Positions 8,555 through 16,779 of a stretch of 35,020 nt of DNA are shown here, piece by piece. Positions within the stretch are counted from its first letter, which is position 1. Each line of letters starts with the position of its first letter. The position numbers and the translations under genes are program-made. The stretch is from CAZXEU01 sp964639665 (GTDB lineage: Bacteria > Bacteroidota > Rhodothermia > Rhodothermales > Bin80), in NCBI GenBank assembly GCA_964639665.1, contig CAZXEU010000064.1, positions 1 to 35,020 of the forward strand, read 5' to 3'. The notes beneath the pieces are model-generated. The model saw only the letters and a program-made list of their open reading frames with translations. It ran no database searches and was not told where the DNA came from.

Positions 8555-8947
8555 CTACTCCTCCTGTTCGACCTTTCTCGAAAGGCCAAGGAGCGTGCGC
8601 AGCTCCTCCTTCTTCTCGTCCTCAAGCGACGGCCAGACAAGTTCAAGGCGCTGTCCGAGGGCCTGGTATCTCCGGGCCGAAGAACCTGCCTTCCACGACC
8701 CGGGCACCAGCGCAAGGGCGCTGGCTGCAATCAGCGCTCCAAGCGCGAACATGACGAGTGGGCGGCCGAACTGGCTGCGCCTGGCCGCAGCCGCGGCGCG
8801 CTCCGCATCGCGTGCGCTCCGCCGGATGGAATGCGCCGCAGACGCAAGCTCCCTTGGCAGCGGCTCGATCTGGCGACGGGCCTCCGCTGCCTCTACCTCG
8901 GCAAGGCGGCTCCGAAGCGGAGTCTCTACGCTATCGCTCACGCCCAC
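8555..8947 (-). CDS. Mobilization-cassette coiled-coil membrane protein
   Basis: About 130 residues. The frame has no ATG that fits; two GTG codons at 8947 and 8941 overlap the end of the relaxase gene (stop at 8931), which implies translational coupling. Residues 1-60 are rich in Ala, Glu and Arg with long helical character (probable coiled coil). One strong transmembrane helix follows ('FALGALIAASALALVPGSW', about residues 70-90), and the C-terminus is charged ('EDEKKEELRTLLGLSRKVEQ'). This layout resembles small MobB-type or other relaxosome accessory proteins that anchor a relaxase at the membrane or at a coupling protein, but no specific family is recognised. An ATG-started longer frame (to 9022) would overlap the relaxase by 92 bp and is less likely. 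Confidence 0.7.
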   Translation of the reverse strand: MGVSDSVETPLRSRLAEVEAAEARRQIEPLPRELASAAHSIRRSARDAERAAAAARRSQFGRPLVMFALGALIAASALALVPGSWKAGSSARRYQALGQRLELVWPSLEDEKKEELRTLLGLSRKVEQEE

Positions 8948-9956
8948 GCGCACTGCGCACCGCCAGCCGGGAAAGTTCGTCGTAGGCACGTTCGCCAAGC
9001 GCACGGCGCAGTTCAGGGGCACGGCCCTCGGCCTTCAGTCGCAAAAAGCTGCGCGCGAGCTTGTGGTCCTCCTCCAATAACGGTTTTTCAGGTTCCAGGG
9101 GCCCGCGATCAAGCCGTGCCTCGTGTGCGCGCTTCAGCTCCAGCACGGGAGCCCTCACGCGGCGCTCGTACTCGGCAAACGATTCACCAAATCTGTCGGC
9201 AAGCTTCCGAGCCGAAACGCCGGGCATCACGCTGCTGCACTTGGTGTATTCCACGCTGTCCGTTACCACGAGGCCTCTGCCATGCGCCTTTAGTTCAAGT
9301 CTGTATCTCCGCAAGCGTCGTGTAAGGTCCTCCCAGCTTTGTGCCTTCTCGAAATCCTCTCCTGCAGCGCGCCGCACAATCATCTGAAACGGCAGCACAC
9401 CATCGCGCATTACGCCTTTGTACGCACCCTTGGACAGGGACTGGCTTCGCTCGGGCCTTTTCTGTCCCTCCAACTGGAAAAGATGGCCGGGCACCTCCCG
9501 AAAGCCCATCCGGCGCTCGGCGCGGCGCAGGTATTCTTCAGTCCGTCGCCAGGAGAGACGCATTGGGGCGGCCTTTCTTGTCTGCGGGTGCACGCGATTG
9601 GCCAGGATATGGAGGTGCGCGTAATCCTCGTCCGCGTGCGCGACGTAGATGGCCTGGTGATCCTTCATGCCGAGCGTATCCAGCAGTCCGTCCGCGACCT
9701 CCTGCATCTGTTCGCGGGTCGGGTCGTCTGCCGGCGCCCAGGAAATGGAAGCGTGCAGGACGGGGCTTTGGACACGGTCGTTGCCGCTGGCCACTATGCT
9801 CATCTCCAAAGCGGCCTCCCGCAAGTCTTCCGCCAGGACGAGGAAGCGCGGTTCGATCCAGTCCACGCGCACCATGTCTTCGCGCCCGGCCTTGGCGCAC
9901 TCCAGGTATCTTGCGAGCTTCTGGAAGCTGCGGCAGGTATTGACGCTGGCAATCAC
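8931..9956 (-). CDS. Relaxase/mobilization nuclease
   Basis: 341 residues from a GTG at 9956 that overlaps the stop of the MobC-like gene by four bases (GTGA), so the two are coupled. The N-terminal domain fits the PF03432 relaxase family: 'SFQKLARYLE' offers the candidate catalytic tyrosine (Tyr17), 'HASISW' the second motif, and 'HADEDYAHLHILANRVH' the histidine cluster that binds the metal. The C-terminal 150 residues are Arg/Glu/Leu-rich and helical, including 'EYERRVRAPVLELKRAHEARL'. Relaxases nick one strand at an origin of transfer and lead it into the recipient through a type IV system. No coupling protein, type IV secretion genes, integrase or replication gene is in the window, so this would be a mobilizable element relying on helper functions, or its remnant. 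Confidence 0.88.
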   Translation of the reverse strand: MIASVNTCRSFQKLARYLECAKAGREDMVRVDWIEPRFLVLAEDLREAALEMSIVASGNDRVQSPVLHASISWAPADDPTREQMQEVADGLLDTLGMKDHQAIYVAHADEDYAHLHILANRVHPQTRKAAPMRLSWRRTEEYLRRAERRMGFREVPGHLFQLEGQKRPERSQSLSKGAYKGVMRDGVLPFQMIVRRAAGEDFEKAQSWEDLTRRLRRYRLELKAHGRGLVVTDSVEYTKCSSVMPGVSARKLADRFGESFAEYERRVRAPVLELKRAHEARLDRGPLEPEKPLLEEDHKLARSFLRLKAEGRAPELRRALGERAYDELSRLAVRSARGRER

Positions 9957-10288
9957 GGCAGGTGGCCGGTGATTCGATTCACAACGGGCCTTATGAATGA
10001 GAGCAGCCGCTCATGCTCTTCGCTCTGTTCCTGCGAGGCGGCCATGACAGCATGCCCAATGGCAAGCACTTCCCTGGCGAGCTCGGCATACGGACTCAAG
10101 CCGGTGCGTTGCTCCAGTCCTGCGGCGCGCAAATAGGGCCCGAGCCTCTTCCCTCTCGCTGCGGCCTTTTTCTTCAGCGTGTCGTATTCCTGGTGGCTGG
10201 CCGCCACGGTTATCTGGCGGACCCGTCGATCCGGGCCTTCGGCCGACCGAGCGGGCCGGCTGTGCTCAGATAGCTGCTGCAGGGGCAT
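9953..10288 (-). CDS. MobC-like relaxosome accessory protein
   Basis: 111 residues from ATG at 10288. The central part 'RQITVAASHQEYDTLKKKAAARGKRLGPYLRAAGLEQ' has the ribbon-helix-helix-like layout (a beta strand 'QITVAAS' followed by two helices) seen in MobC/TraY-type proteins. The C-terminal half resembles the MobC domain ('LAREVLAIGHAVMA...'). Such proteins bind the origin of transfer and help the relaxase melt it; many also repress their own operon. It is the first gene of a three-gene cassette with four-base and longer overlaps. The family call rests on pattern and position, not on a search. Confidence 0.8.
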   Translation of the reverse strand: MPLQQLSEHSRPARSAEGPDRRVRQITVAASHQEYDTLKKKAAARGKRLGPYLRAAGLEQRTGLSPYAELAREVLAIGHAVMAASQEQSEEHERLLSFIRPVVNRITGHLP

Positions 10289-10457
10289 GGGCGCTCACTG
10301 TCCGAATCACTCTACGCGGACGCACTCGGCCGGATGGGACGCTGCCGATACGAATCGCAGAAGAATGGGTCTTGAAGGCGGCGTCCAAAGAGCAAGTAGT
10401 CCCGGCGGAAGCAGGTGTGCCGTTCCGGGCTGCACTTTCAATCGCAGGGCCTCGCCG

Positions 10458-10473
10458 CACGCATGACTGCGTG
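10458..10473. repeat. Inverted repeat CACGCA-TGAC-TGCGTG upstream of the mobilization cassette
   Basis: Perfect 6-bp arms with a 4-base loop, 170 bp upstream of the MobC-like start. It could form part of an origin of transfer or be a protein-binding site. It could also be chance. Confidence 0.3.
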
Positions 10474-10524
10474 AATTCCCCCTTGCCGAGATCTACGTGC
10501 CGCATTCGGGAAGAAGCGGCTGCC

Positions 10525-10564
10525 AGCCGGTACCGATTGGCCGGCTATTCCGCTCAGTAGCCGG
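10525..10564. repeat. Nested inverted repeats just downstream of the sugar isomerase gene
   Basis: CCGGCTA (10541-10547) pairs with TAGCCGG (10558-10564) across a 10-base loop. The same CCGGCT can instead pair with AGCCGG at 10525-10530. The site starts 16 bases after the isomerase stop on the minus strand, so it may act as a transcript end. There is no T-run, and the mutually exclusive pairing is also compatible with a recombination or oriT element. Confidence 0.3.
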
Positions 10565-10579
10565 TATGCCCCGACTCGC

Positions 10580-11854
10580 CTAAAGACTCTGCGGTGGCAC
10601 GTATGCGTGCCCCGCACGCTCTTTCGCCTTGGCTGCGCGGTAGCCGGAAGCCCTGAACGCGGAAATCGGATCGAGTGCGCCGCCGCTTTGCCGCCGCGCC
10701 TCGGCAACGAGCGGACGGACATCCGTCTCGTAGGCTTCGCGAAGCGTTCTTTCCGCCATTACCACGTCATTGCTCTCCTGGAACCCCGCCAGTACGTCGC
10801 GACGTACGAGTAGCGCCTTGGCAAAGGCTTGCTGCAGCTGGTCCACCGTCATGAGCAGCGCCTCGGCAGGATCCTTGACGTTGTGGCTCTGGTCGATCAT
10901 GTAGGAAATATCGCTTCGGAGCACGCCCTCTTCGGCGGCGTCGACGAGCTCCGCAAAGACCAGGAAGAGTTGGTACGGCCGGATGGACCCGGATGTCAGG
11001 TCGTCGTCGCCGTAGCTGGAGTCGTTGAAATGGAAGCCTCCCAGCTTGCCTGCCGCTATAAGCCGCGCGACCACCTGTTCGACGTTCGCATGCGGCAGGT
11101 GATGCCCCAGGTCCACCAGGCAGAGCGCCCGCTCGCCCAGCGCCTGCGCCAACATCAGCGAGCTTCCCCAGTCCTGCACGACCGTGGCATAGAAGGCCGG
11201 CTCGAAGGGCTTGTGCTCCGTAAAGAGGCGCCAGCTTGCCGGCAGGGCGCCATAAATCTCGTGCAGCGAGCCAAGCACGCGTTCGAAGCTGCCTCGGAGG
11301 TGCATCTGGCCCGGAAAATTGCTGCCGTCCGCGAGCCAGATGGTGAGGGCATCCGAGCCAAGCACCTTTCCGACTTCGATCACGTGACGGTTGTGGCGAA
11401 CGGCCTGCTCACGGACAGCCCTGTCTGTGTGGCAAAGTGAACCGAACTTGTAGCTGTACTCCTGGCCGGGCTGGTCCTGAAAAGTATTGGAGTTGACCGC
11501 ATCAAAGCCGAGGCCTAGCCCGGCCGCATACTCGCGAAGCGCTCTTGCATCCTCCGGCTCATCCCATGGCAGGTGCAGCGAAACGCGTGGCGTGGCGCCG
11601 CTCAACCGGTGGACTTCGGCGGCATCCTGCATTTTTTCGTAGACGTCTCGCGGCTCGCCCGGGCGCGGAAACCGGCCGAAGCGCGTTCCGCCGGTGCCCA
11701 GTGCCCAGGAAGGGATGGCCACCTCAAATTGCCGCACGCTCGCCATGACCGCATCCAGGTCGATGCTTTGCCGCGCCAGCTGGCTCCCCAGGTGCTGCAG
11801 GTCGCGGTCGTGCGCATCCGACCGGCCAGCATGGGAGGGGTGATGATTCAACAT
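10580..11854 (-). CDS. rhaI: Sugar isomerase, Pseudomonas stutzeri-type L-rhamnose isomerase family
   Basis: 424 residues from ATG at 11854; longer in-frame starts run through the upstream small gene and are rejected. The length and motifs fit the P. stutzeri L-rhamnose isomerase subtype (about 430 residues), a TIM barrel using two metal ions. Candidate ligands are the glutamate in 'FTEHKPFEPAFY', the aspartate and histidines in 'CLVDLGHHLPHAN', the histidine in 'GGFHFNDSSYGDDD' and the adjacent aspartates. 'RVSLHLPWDEPED' lies in the early barrel. The enzyme interconverts L-rhamnose and L-rhamnulose, and members are promiscuous (L-mannose, L-lyxose, D-allose). It follows a small membrane protein and an NCS1-type permease on the same strand, which suggests uptake and first catabolic step in one operon. 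No kinase, aldolase or mutarotase is adjacent. Confidence 0.88.
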   Translation of the reverse strand: MLNHHPSHAGRSDAHDRDLQHLGSQLARQSIDLDAVMASVRQFEVAIPSWALGTGGTRFGRFPRPGEPRDVYEKMQDAAEVHRLSGATPRVSLHLPWDEPEDARALREYAAGLGLGFDAVNSNTFQDQPGQEYSYKFGSLCHTDRAVREQAVRHNRHVIEVGKVLGSDALTIWLADGSNFPGQMHLRGSFERVLGSLHEIYGALPASWRLFTEHKPFEPAFYATVVQDWGSSLMLAQALGERALCLVDLGHHLPHANVEQVVARLIAAGKLGGFHFNDSSYGDDDLTSGSIRPYQLFLVFAELVDAAEEGVLRSDISYMIDQSHNVKDPAEALLMTVDQLQQAFAKALLVRRDVLAGFQESNDVVMAERTLREAYETDVRPLVAEARRQSGGALDPISAFRASGYRAAKAKERAGHAYVPPQSL

Positions 11855-11907
11855 GGGATCATTGCTGCGTGGCAGGCAGGCACTCGTTAGGGCATCGCCG
11901 GCGCCAG

Positions 11908-12081
11908 TCAGTCCGCTTTTTTGCGCATCCAGAACGGGGCAGCAGCAAACCAGACAACCGTGCCGACAGCCATCAGCACGGCATGGATACGCCAGCTGAG
12001 CGCCCCTGCAAATACGAAGCACGCGGGCACGACCGTCAGGCCAAGTCCTGCAATGGCCGCAATCTTCAGCACGTGTTTCAT
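11908..12081 (-). CDS. Small two-helix membrane protein (57 residues)
   Basis: 57 residues from ATG at 12081, whose ATGA overlaps the permease stop by four bases, a strong sign of coupled translation. There are two predicted membrane helices: residues 5-25 ('LKIAAIAGLGLTVVPACFVF') and about 32-52 ('HAVLMAVGTVVWFAAAPFW'), ending in 'MRKKAD'. No family is recognised. It sits between an NCS1-type permease and a rhamnose-type isomerase. By analogy with other small proteins encoded with transporters it may be an accessory subunit, but this is inference. A longer in-frame start (12288) lies inside the permease gene and is not credible. Confidence 0.75.
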   Translation of the reverse strand: MKHVLKIAAIAGLGLTVVPACFVFAGALSWRIHAVLMAVGTVVWFAAAPFWMRKKAD

Positions 12082-13496
12082 GACGGCACGCTTGCGGTTA
12101 GCTCCTGCTTCCGGGTCGAGCGCTGCTGCGCAAGAGAAAGGCCAACATAGAGACCGGTCGCAATAAACCAGCCGGGCAGGCCCAGGAAAAAGATCTGCAC
12201 CTCCCAGACCAGATTCAGCCCGAGGCAGGCACCAAGTGTTACCAGCCAGGAGGCCGCCGCCGGCCAGCTGACCAGCAGCCGCTTCCACTCGGCGTAGTCC
12301 TGTCGGAGGCCCAATTTCGGCAGGAGCCAGAAATCCGCGAAGATAACGGCACCCATGGGCATGAGAAGCAGCCCGTAGAGCGCCACAAAGTCAAGGAGTC
12401 GCATCATGAGCGCCGGGAAGAGCGCGGCGATGGATGTCACGGCGCCCACGGCGAGCGTTACCTTCCAGCGCTTCCAGTTGGGCGTAATCGTCTGCATGGC
12501 GAGGCCTGCGCGATAGATCGTGGGGTTGGCTGTAGTCCAGCCGGCTATCACGACCGCCGCAAGTCCTGCCACGCCTGCACCCAGGAATGCGATGGGGCCC
12601 GGCGCCACTTCAGATCCCGTCTGCAGCGCCAGGGCCACGAGGATGCCCGAAGCTACCCATGCGATGAAGTGTCCCAGGTACATGCCGCAGGCGCTGGCGA
12701 AGCCGTACTGCCATTTCTTGGCGTAGCGCAGTATCGTCATATCCGCCATGCCGATGTGCATGGCCATGTTCGTAAACCACGCAAAGAACGTCACGTGCCA
12801 GAACGTGAAGCGGATGCGGCCCTCCATGGGCACGCCCGTCCAGATCTTCTCGTTGGCCACCTGCCAGAAGTCGCCGACTCCCGTCACGCCCAGCTGGGGT
12901 AGAGCAGCGAGGCCGCAGGCCACGAACACGAGAAACATCCACGGAGCCGCGACCTTCGAGAAGTAGGCAATCTTCTCGAAGCCGAGAATGGCGAGCACCG
13001 TCACCACACTTCCCACTGCTAGGACAGTCACGACCCAGCCGACGCTGTTGGGATAGAGGTCGCTCAGGCCAGGCATGGCCATATCGAACGGGATGCCGAC
13101 TGCTGTGGCGGCCACCGAAATCATGGAGCCGGCCAGGAAGCAGAACATGAGGGCGTTTACAATATTGTAAACGAAGAGCAGGTTTGGGCCGGCGATCTTG
13201 CGGAGCTTCCAGTACAGGTTGAGCCGCGTGCGCGTGGCGATGGGCGCGCAGATAAAGGCCCAGGAGAGCACCGCGAGGAGGTTGCCTACGAGGAGGCCCA
13301 GGATGAGATCGCCTGCCGCTACGCCGTGGGCCACGAACAGGGGGCCGATTACGAATTCGGTGCCGGCTACGTGCTCCCCGGCGTAGAGTCCGACAAAGTT
13401 GCCGGGGCCCTGCAGCCGTCGCTCCGATACGGGCTCCCGGTCGAACTCGTAAATGGCATCGAGCCGGCTGGCGAGCGACTTCCCGCTACTGCTCAT
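12078..13496 (-). CDS. NCS1-type (purine-cytosine permease family) transporter
   Basis: 472 residues from ATG at 13496 ('MSSSGKSLASRL'); further upstream starts have no support. The N-terminal cytoplasmic part 'ERRLQGPGNFVGLYAGEHVAGTEFVIG' is followed by about twelve hydrophobic segments between residues 35 and 450, with conserved-looking membrane motifs 'NLLFVYNIVNALMFC' and 'VVIAGWTTANPTIYRAGLAMQ'. NCS1 transporters are Na+ or H+ symporters of nucleobases, hydantoins, thiamine and related compounds with a LeuT-like fold. Here the gene heads an operon with a small membrane protein (four-base overlap) and a sugar isomerase, so its substrate may be a sugar or a sugar-linked compound rather than a nucleobase. 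That is inference from context. Confidence 0.85.
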   Translation of the reverse strand: MSSSGKSLASRLDAIYEFDREPVSERRLQGPGNFVGLYAGEHVAGTEFVIGPLFVAHGVAAGDLILGLLVGNLLAVLSWAFICAPIATRTRLNLYWKLRKIAGPNLLFVYNIVNALMFCFLAGSMISVAATAVGIPFDMAMPGLSDLYPNSVGWVVTVLAVGSVVTVLAILGFEKIAYFSKVAAPWMFLVFVACGLAALPQLGVTGVGDFWQVANEKIWTGVPMEGRIRFTFWHVTFFAWFTNMAMHIGMADMTILRYAKKWQYGFASACGMYLGHFIAWVASGILVALALQTGSEVAPGPIAFLGAGVAGLAAVVIAGWTTANPTIYRAGLAMQTITPNWKRWKVTLAVGAVTSIAALFPALMMRLLDFVALYGLLLMPMGAVIFADFWLLPKLGLRQDYAEWKRLLVSWPAAASWLVTLGACLGLNLVWEVQIFFLGLPGWFIATGLYVGLSLAQQRSTRKQELTASVPS

Positions 13497-13665
13497 CTTT
13501 GGAGTCGTGTGCGTGGTGGAGCGGATGCGAATTGTTAGCCCTGAGCCGTGCCGCGGCGCGTAACTGCTGCCCAATATAGTCACCCGGAATTGCAGTGTGA
13601 CAAGCGGATTGACTCACGGGCTCAAGTTCGCGTAGCTTCCCTGGCCCCTGTCCCGAAGCCGAGCT

Positions 13666-16600
13666 ATGCCCCAGAGAATCCAGCACTTGCCAAAGGCGGG
13701 CCTATATGAAAATGTCCTCTCTGTGGAGCTTGGACAGATCCTCGAGAAACTGGAGGGAATGTGTGCGGACAAGGAAGGGCTTGATCCGGATGACGGGCAT
13801 TATCTGCTTATTCAGTACCTGTCGGCTCTGGTAGGTGCGGTGCTGCGCGCATTCCCGCGCGAAGACCGAAGCGCGCAGCAAGTTGCTCTGGTAAACCGCA
13901 TCGTGGATGTCCTGGCTGCCGAGGTACCCGGCGTGCTATCAAGCGGCGACCATGCCACCTCCGAAGTGCTGAAGGCCCTGTATTCGACCCGCAACGAGTA
14001 CCTGGGCAAAGCCGGCCCGCCGCGGCGCCCGGGCATTCCGCTCGCGCAGAGCGAGCTTCTCGTCAATGCCCGCGGAGAATACCGCATCGGCCGCGAGCTG
14101 GAGCGGGAGATTCGCTCGGCGGACCGGATCGATCTCTTGTGCTCTTTCATCAAATGGTCGGGACTCAGGCTGCTCATCGACAGTCTGAAGCGGTTTCTGG
14201 AGGCAGGGGGCGAGCTGCGCGTCATAACGACGGTATACATGGGAGCCACGGACCGGCGTGCGCTGGATACGCTGTCCCGTCTAGGTGCCCAGGTCCGGAT
14301 TTCCTATGATACCCGGCGCACCCGCCTGCACGCCAAGGCGTGGCTTTTCCACCGCGAGACGGGGTTTTCGACCGCCTACATCGGATCGTCAAATCTGTCT
14401 GCCGCCGCGCAGCTGGACGGCCTGGAGTGGAATGTGCGTGCAAGCGCCACTCATGCCCCAGGCATCGTGCGGAAGTTCGAGGCGACGTTCGATACCTACT
14501 GGCTTGACCCCGAATTCGTGCCGTATACGGGCGCGCAGGAAGAGCGCACGCGTCTCGATCGCGCACTCGGTAGAGAAACTGGCGTCCAGGACTCCGATTC
14601 GCTCGCATTCTTTGACATTCGGCCCTATCCCTTTCAGCAGGAAATCCTGGAGAGGCTTGCTGTCGAGCGCACCGTACACCAGCGAACCAGAAACCTGGTC
14701 GTGGCGGCAACCGGCACAGGAAAGACGGTAGTCGCCGCGCTTGACTACCGGCGACTGTGCGCCGAGCGCAGCCCGCGCACGCTCCTGTTTGTGGCGCACC
14801 GCAAGGAAATCCTGACGCAGAGCCGCCAGGTATTTCGGCAGGTGATGCGCGAGGCAAGCTTCGGGGAGCTGTACGTGGAGGGGAAGAGGCCTGAGAGCGG
14901 CACGCACGTCTTTGCTTCCGTGCAGTCGCTGAGCCGACGGGATTTGGCTTCGCTGAACCCGAAGGCCTATGACGTGCTCATTATTGACGAATTCCACCAC
15001 GCTGAGGCTCCCACCTACAGGCGGCTGCTGCGGCACTTCCGGCCGGAGATCCTTCTGGGACTCACGGCGACCCCGGAGCGCGCCGACGGGCAGAGCATAC
15101 TCCACTGGTTCGATGGCCGTATGGCGGCGGAGCTGCGCCTGTGGGATGCGATCGACCGGGGGCTCCTGGCGCCGTTTCAGTACTTCGGGACGGGGGACGA
15201 CACGGACCTTTCCCAGCTGACCTGGAAGCGGGGACGCTACGACGACGGGGAGTTGACCGCGCTCTATACCGGAGATGATCTGCGCGCCCGAAAGATCATG
15301 GAAGCCCTGCGCGATCGCATATCGGATCCCTTGCGCATGCGGGCTATCGGATTCTGCGTCGGCGTAGAGCACGCGCGCTTCATGGCGGATCGCTTTCGGA
15401 AGTGGGGCATACCGGCGCTCGCCGTTACCGGCACGACGCCGCGCCAGGAGCGGGACCAGGCCATCGGCCGGCTGCGGCGGCGGGAATTAAACGTGCTGTT
15501 CACGGTGGATCTATTCAACGAAGGCGTCGACATTGCTGAGGTCGACACGGTGCTTTTCCTCAGACCCACGGAGAGCGCCACGGTGTTCCTGCAGCAGCTC
15601 GGCCGGGGTCTCAGGCTGCACGAGGAAAAGGAGTGCCTGACCGTGCTGGATTTCATCGGGGCTGCGCGCAAGGAGTTTCGGTTTGACCTCCGTTACCGGG
15701 CGCTCCTGGGGACCACTCGAAAGGGGTTGGAGCGGCAAATCGGGGCCGGATTTCCGCTCTTGCCGTCCGGCTGCGTCATACAGATGGATCGCCAGAGCAG
15801 GGAACTGGTGCTGCAGAACATCAGGAAGTCCCTGGGGGCTAGTCGAGGTGCCCTTGTCAGCGAGTTGGGCAGGCTCGGCCCCGATACGGACCTGGCGACC
15901 TTCCTTCACGAAGCCGGCATTGAACGGCACGACCTCTACCGAGGCGGCCGCTTCTTTTCTGATTTGCGTCGCGCCGCCGGATTTGACGTGCCGAATAGCG
16001 GCCCGGACGAAGATCGGCTGGGGAGGGCGCTCGGGCGGCTGCTGCACGTGGACGAGCCGGATCGCATTCGATTCTGCGAACGCGTACTGCACCCGTCCTT
16101 TGATCCGGATGCCCTGGACGAGCGTAGCCGCCGCAGGCTCATGATGCTGTTGTGCGTGCTGTTTGGACCGAGTGCGGCGGGCGCATTGCGCAGGACGCAT
16201 GCTCGGCTGCTACAGCATCCGGCCATCTGCCAGGAGCTCCTTGAGCTACTTGCCGTGCTTCGCGCCAACGTAAGCCATTTGCCTCGACAGGCCAACTTGC
16301 CGCCAGACGTGCCACTTGCCCTCCACTGCAGTTACGCGCGCGACGAGATCATGGCGGCCTTTGCCGATGTGCGAAAGGGCCTTCTGCGCCAGCCCCGGGA
16401 AGGAGTGGTGTTCCACGAGCCAACGCGCTTCAACCTACTATTCGTAACGCTCAACAAGTCGGAGCGGGACTACTCACCGAGCACGATGTACGAGGACTAC
16501 GCCGTATCTGCCGACTTCTTTCACTGGCAGTCCCAGAGCACAACCCGCGCGGGGACCGTCAAGGGGCGGCGGCATACAGAGCATGAAGAGCTTGGCGTAA

Positions 16601-16779
16601 CACCGCTTCTCTTCGTGCGCCAGAACAGAAAGAGTGAACACGGTGCGACGGCCCCGTACACATTCCTCGGACCGCTCAAGTATGTGAGCCACGAGGGGGA
16701 GCGCCCGATGAGCATAACCTGGCGAGTGCTGAAACGCATGCCCGCGGACTTCTTGCGCCAGGCGCGGGTTGCCGCATAG
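13666..16779 (+). CDS. PLD-nuclease / DEAD-family SF2 helicase / DUF3427 fusion
   Basis: 1037 residues from ATG at 13666. Domains in order: an N-terminal helical region (1-140); a phospholipase D-like nuclease domain (about 145-285) with His222-x-Lys224 and 'GSSN' 240-243, where a Glu at 231 probably stands in for the usual Asp; an SF2 helicase core with Walker A 'ATGTGKT' (348-354), Walker B 'DEFHH' (441-445), 'LTATPERADG' and arginine-finger motif 'QQLGRGLR' (643-650); and a C-terminal DUF3427-like region (about 730-1037) with 'YEDYAVSADFFHWQSQS'. This architecture recurs in bacteria and is often placed with DNA metabolism or anti-phage functions, but its activity is not established to my knowledge. 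It stands alone on the plus strand, 270 bp before a toxin-antitoxin pair. No Shine-Dalgarno sequence is seen. Confidence 0.92.
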   Translation: MPQRIQHLPKAGLYENVLSVELGQILEKLEGMCADKEGLDPDDGHYLLIQYLSALVGAVLRAFPREDRSAQQVALVNRIVDVLAAEVPGVLSSGDHATSEVLKALYSTRNEYLGKAGPPRRPGIPLAQSELLVNARGEYRIGRELEREIRSADRIDLLCSFIKWSGLRLLIDSLKRFLEAGGELRVITTVYMGATDRRALDTLSRLGAQVRISYDTRRTRLHAKAWLFHRETGFSTAYIGSSNLSAAAQLDGLEWNVRASATHAPGIVRKFEATFDTYWLDPEFVPYTGAQEERTRLDRALGRETGVQDSDSLAFFDIRPYPFQQEILERLAVERTVHQRTRNLVVAATGTGKTVVAALDYRRLCAERSPRTLLFVAHRKEILTQSRQVFRQVMREASFGELYVEGKRPESGTHVFASVQSLSRRDLASLNPKAYDVLIIDEFHHAEAPTYRRLLRHFRPEILLGLTATPERADGQSILHWFDGRMAAELRLWDAIDRGLLAPFQYFGTGDDTDLSQLTWKRGRYDDGELTALYTGDDLRARKIMEALRDRISDPLRMRAIGFCVGVEHARFMADRFRKWGIPALAVTGTTPRQERDQAIGRLRRRELNVLFTVDLFNEGVDIAEVDTVLFLRPTESATVFLQQLGRGLRLHEEKECLTVLDFIGAARKEFRFDLRYRALLGTTRKGLERQIGAGFPLLPSGCVIQMDRQSRELVLQNIRKSLGASRGALVSELGRLGPDTDLATFLHEAGIERHDLYRGGRFFSDLRRAAGFDVPNSGPDEDRLGRALGRLLHVDEPDRIRFCERVLHPSFDPDALDERSRRRLMMLLCVLFGPSAAGALRRTHARLLQHPAICQELLELLAVLRANVSHLPRQANLPPDVPLALHCSYARDEIMAAFADVRKGLLRQPREGVVFHEPTRFNLLFVTLNKSERDYSPSTMYEDYAVSADFFHWQSQSTTRAGTVKGRRHTEHEELGVTPLLFVRQNRKSEHGATAPYTFLGPLKYVSHEGERPMSITWRVLKRMPADFLRQARVAA

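Larger units (their letters stand above)
10289..10579. other. Spacer upstream of the mobilization genes; candidate oriT region
   Basis: This stretch separates the sugar isomerase stop from the MobC-like start. Origins of transfer usually lie just upstream of mobC/relaxase genes, so this is the natural place to look. It holds the hairpin at 10458-10473 and the nested hairpins at 10525-10564 listed separately. I cannot identify a nic site. Confidence 0.35.

Noticed and set aside
8491..10525. Short shared string GGCTGCCA on both sides of the mobilization cassette as possible attachment sites.
   Set aside because: Eight bases are too short and not in matching context; no integrase is present.
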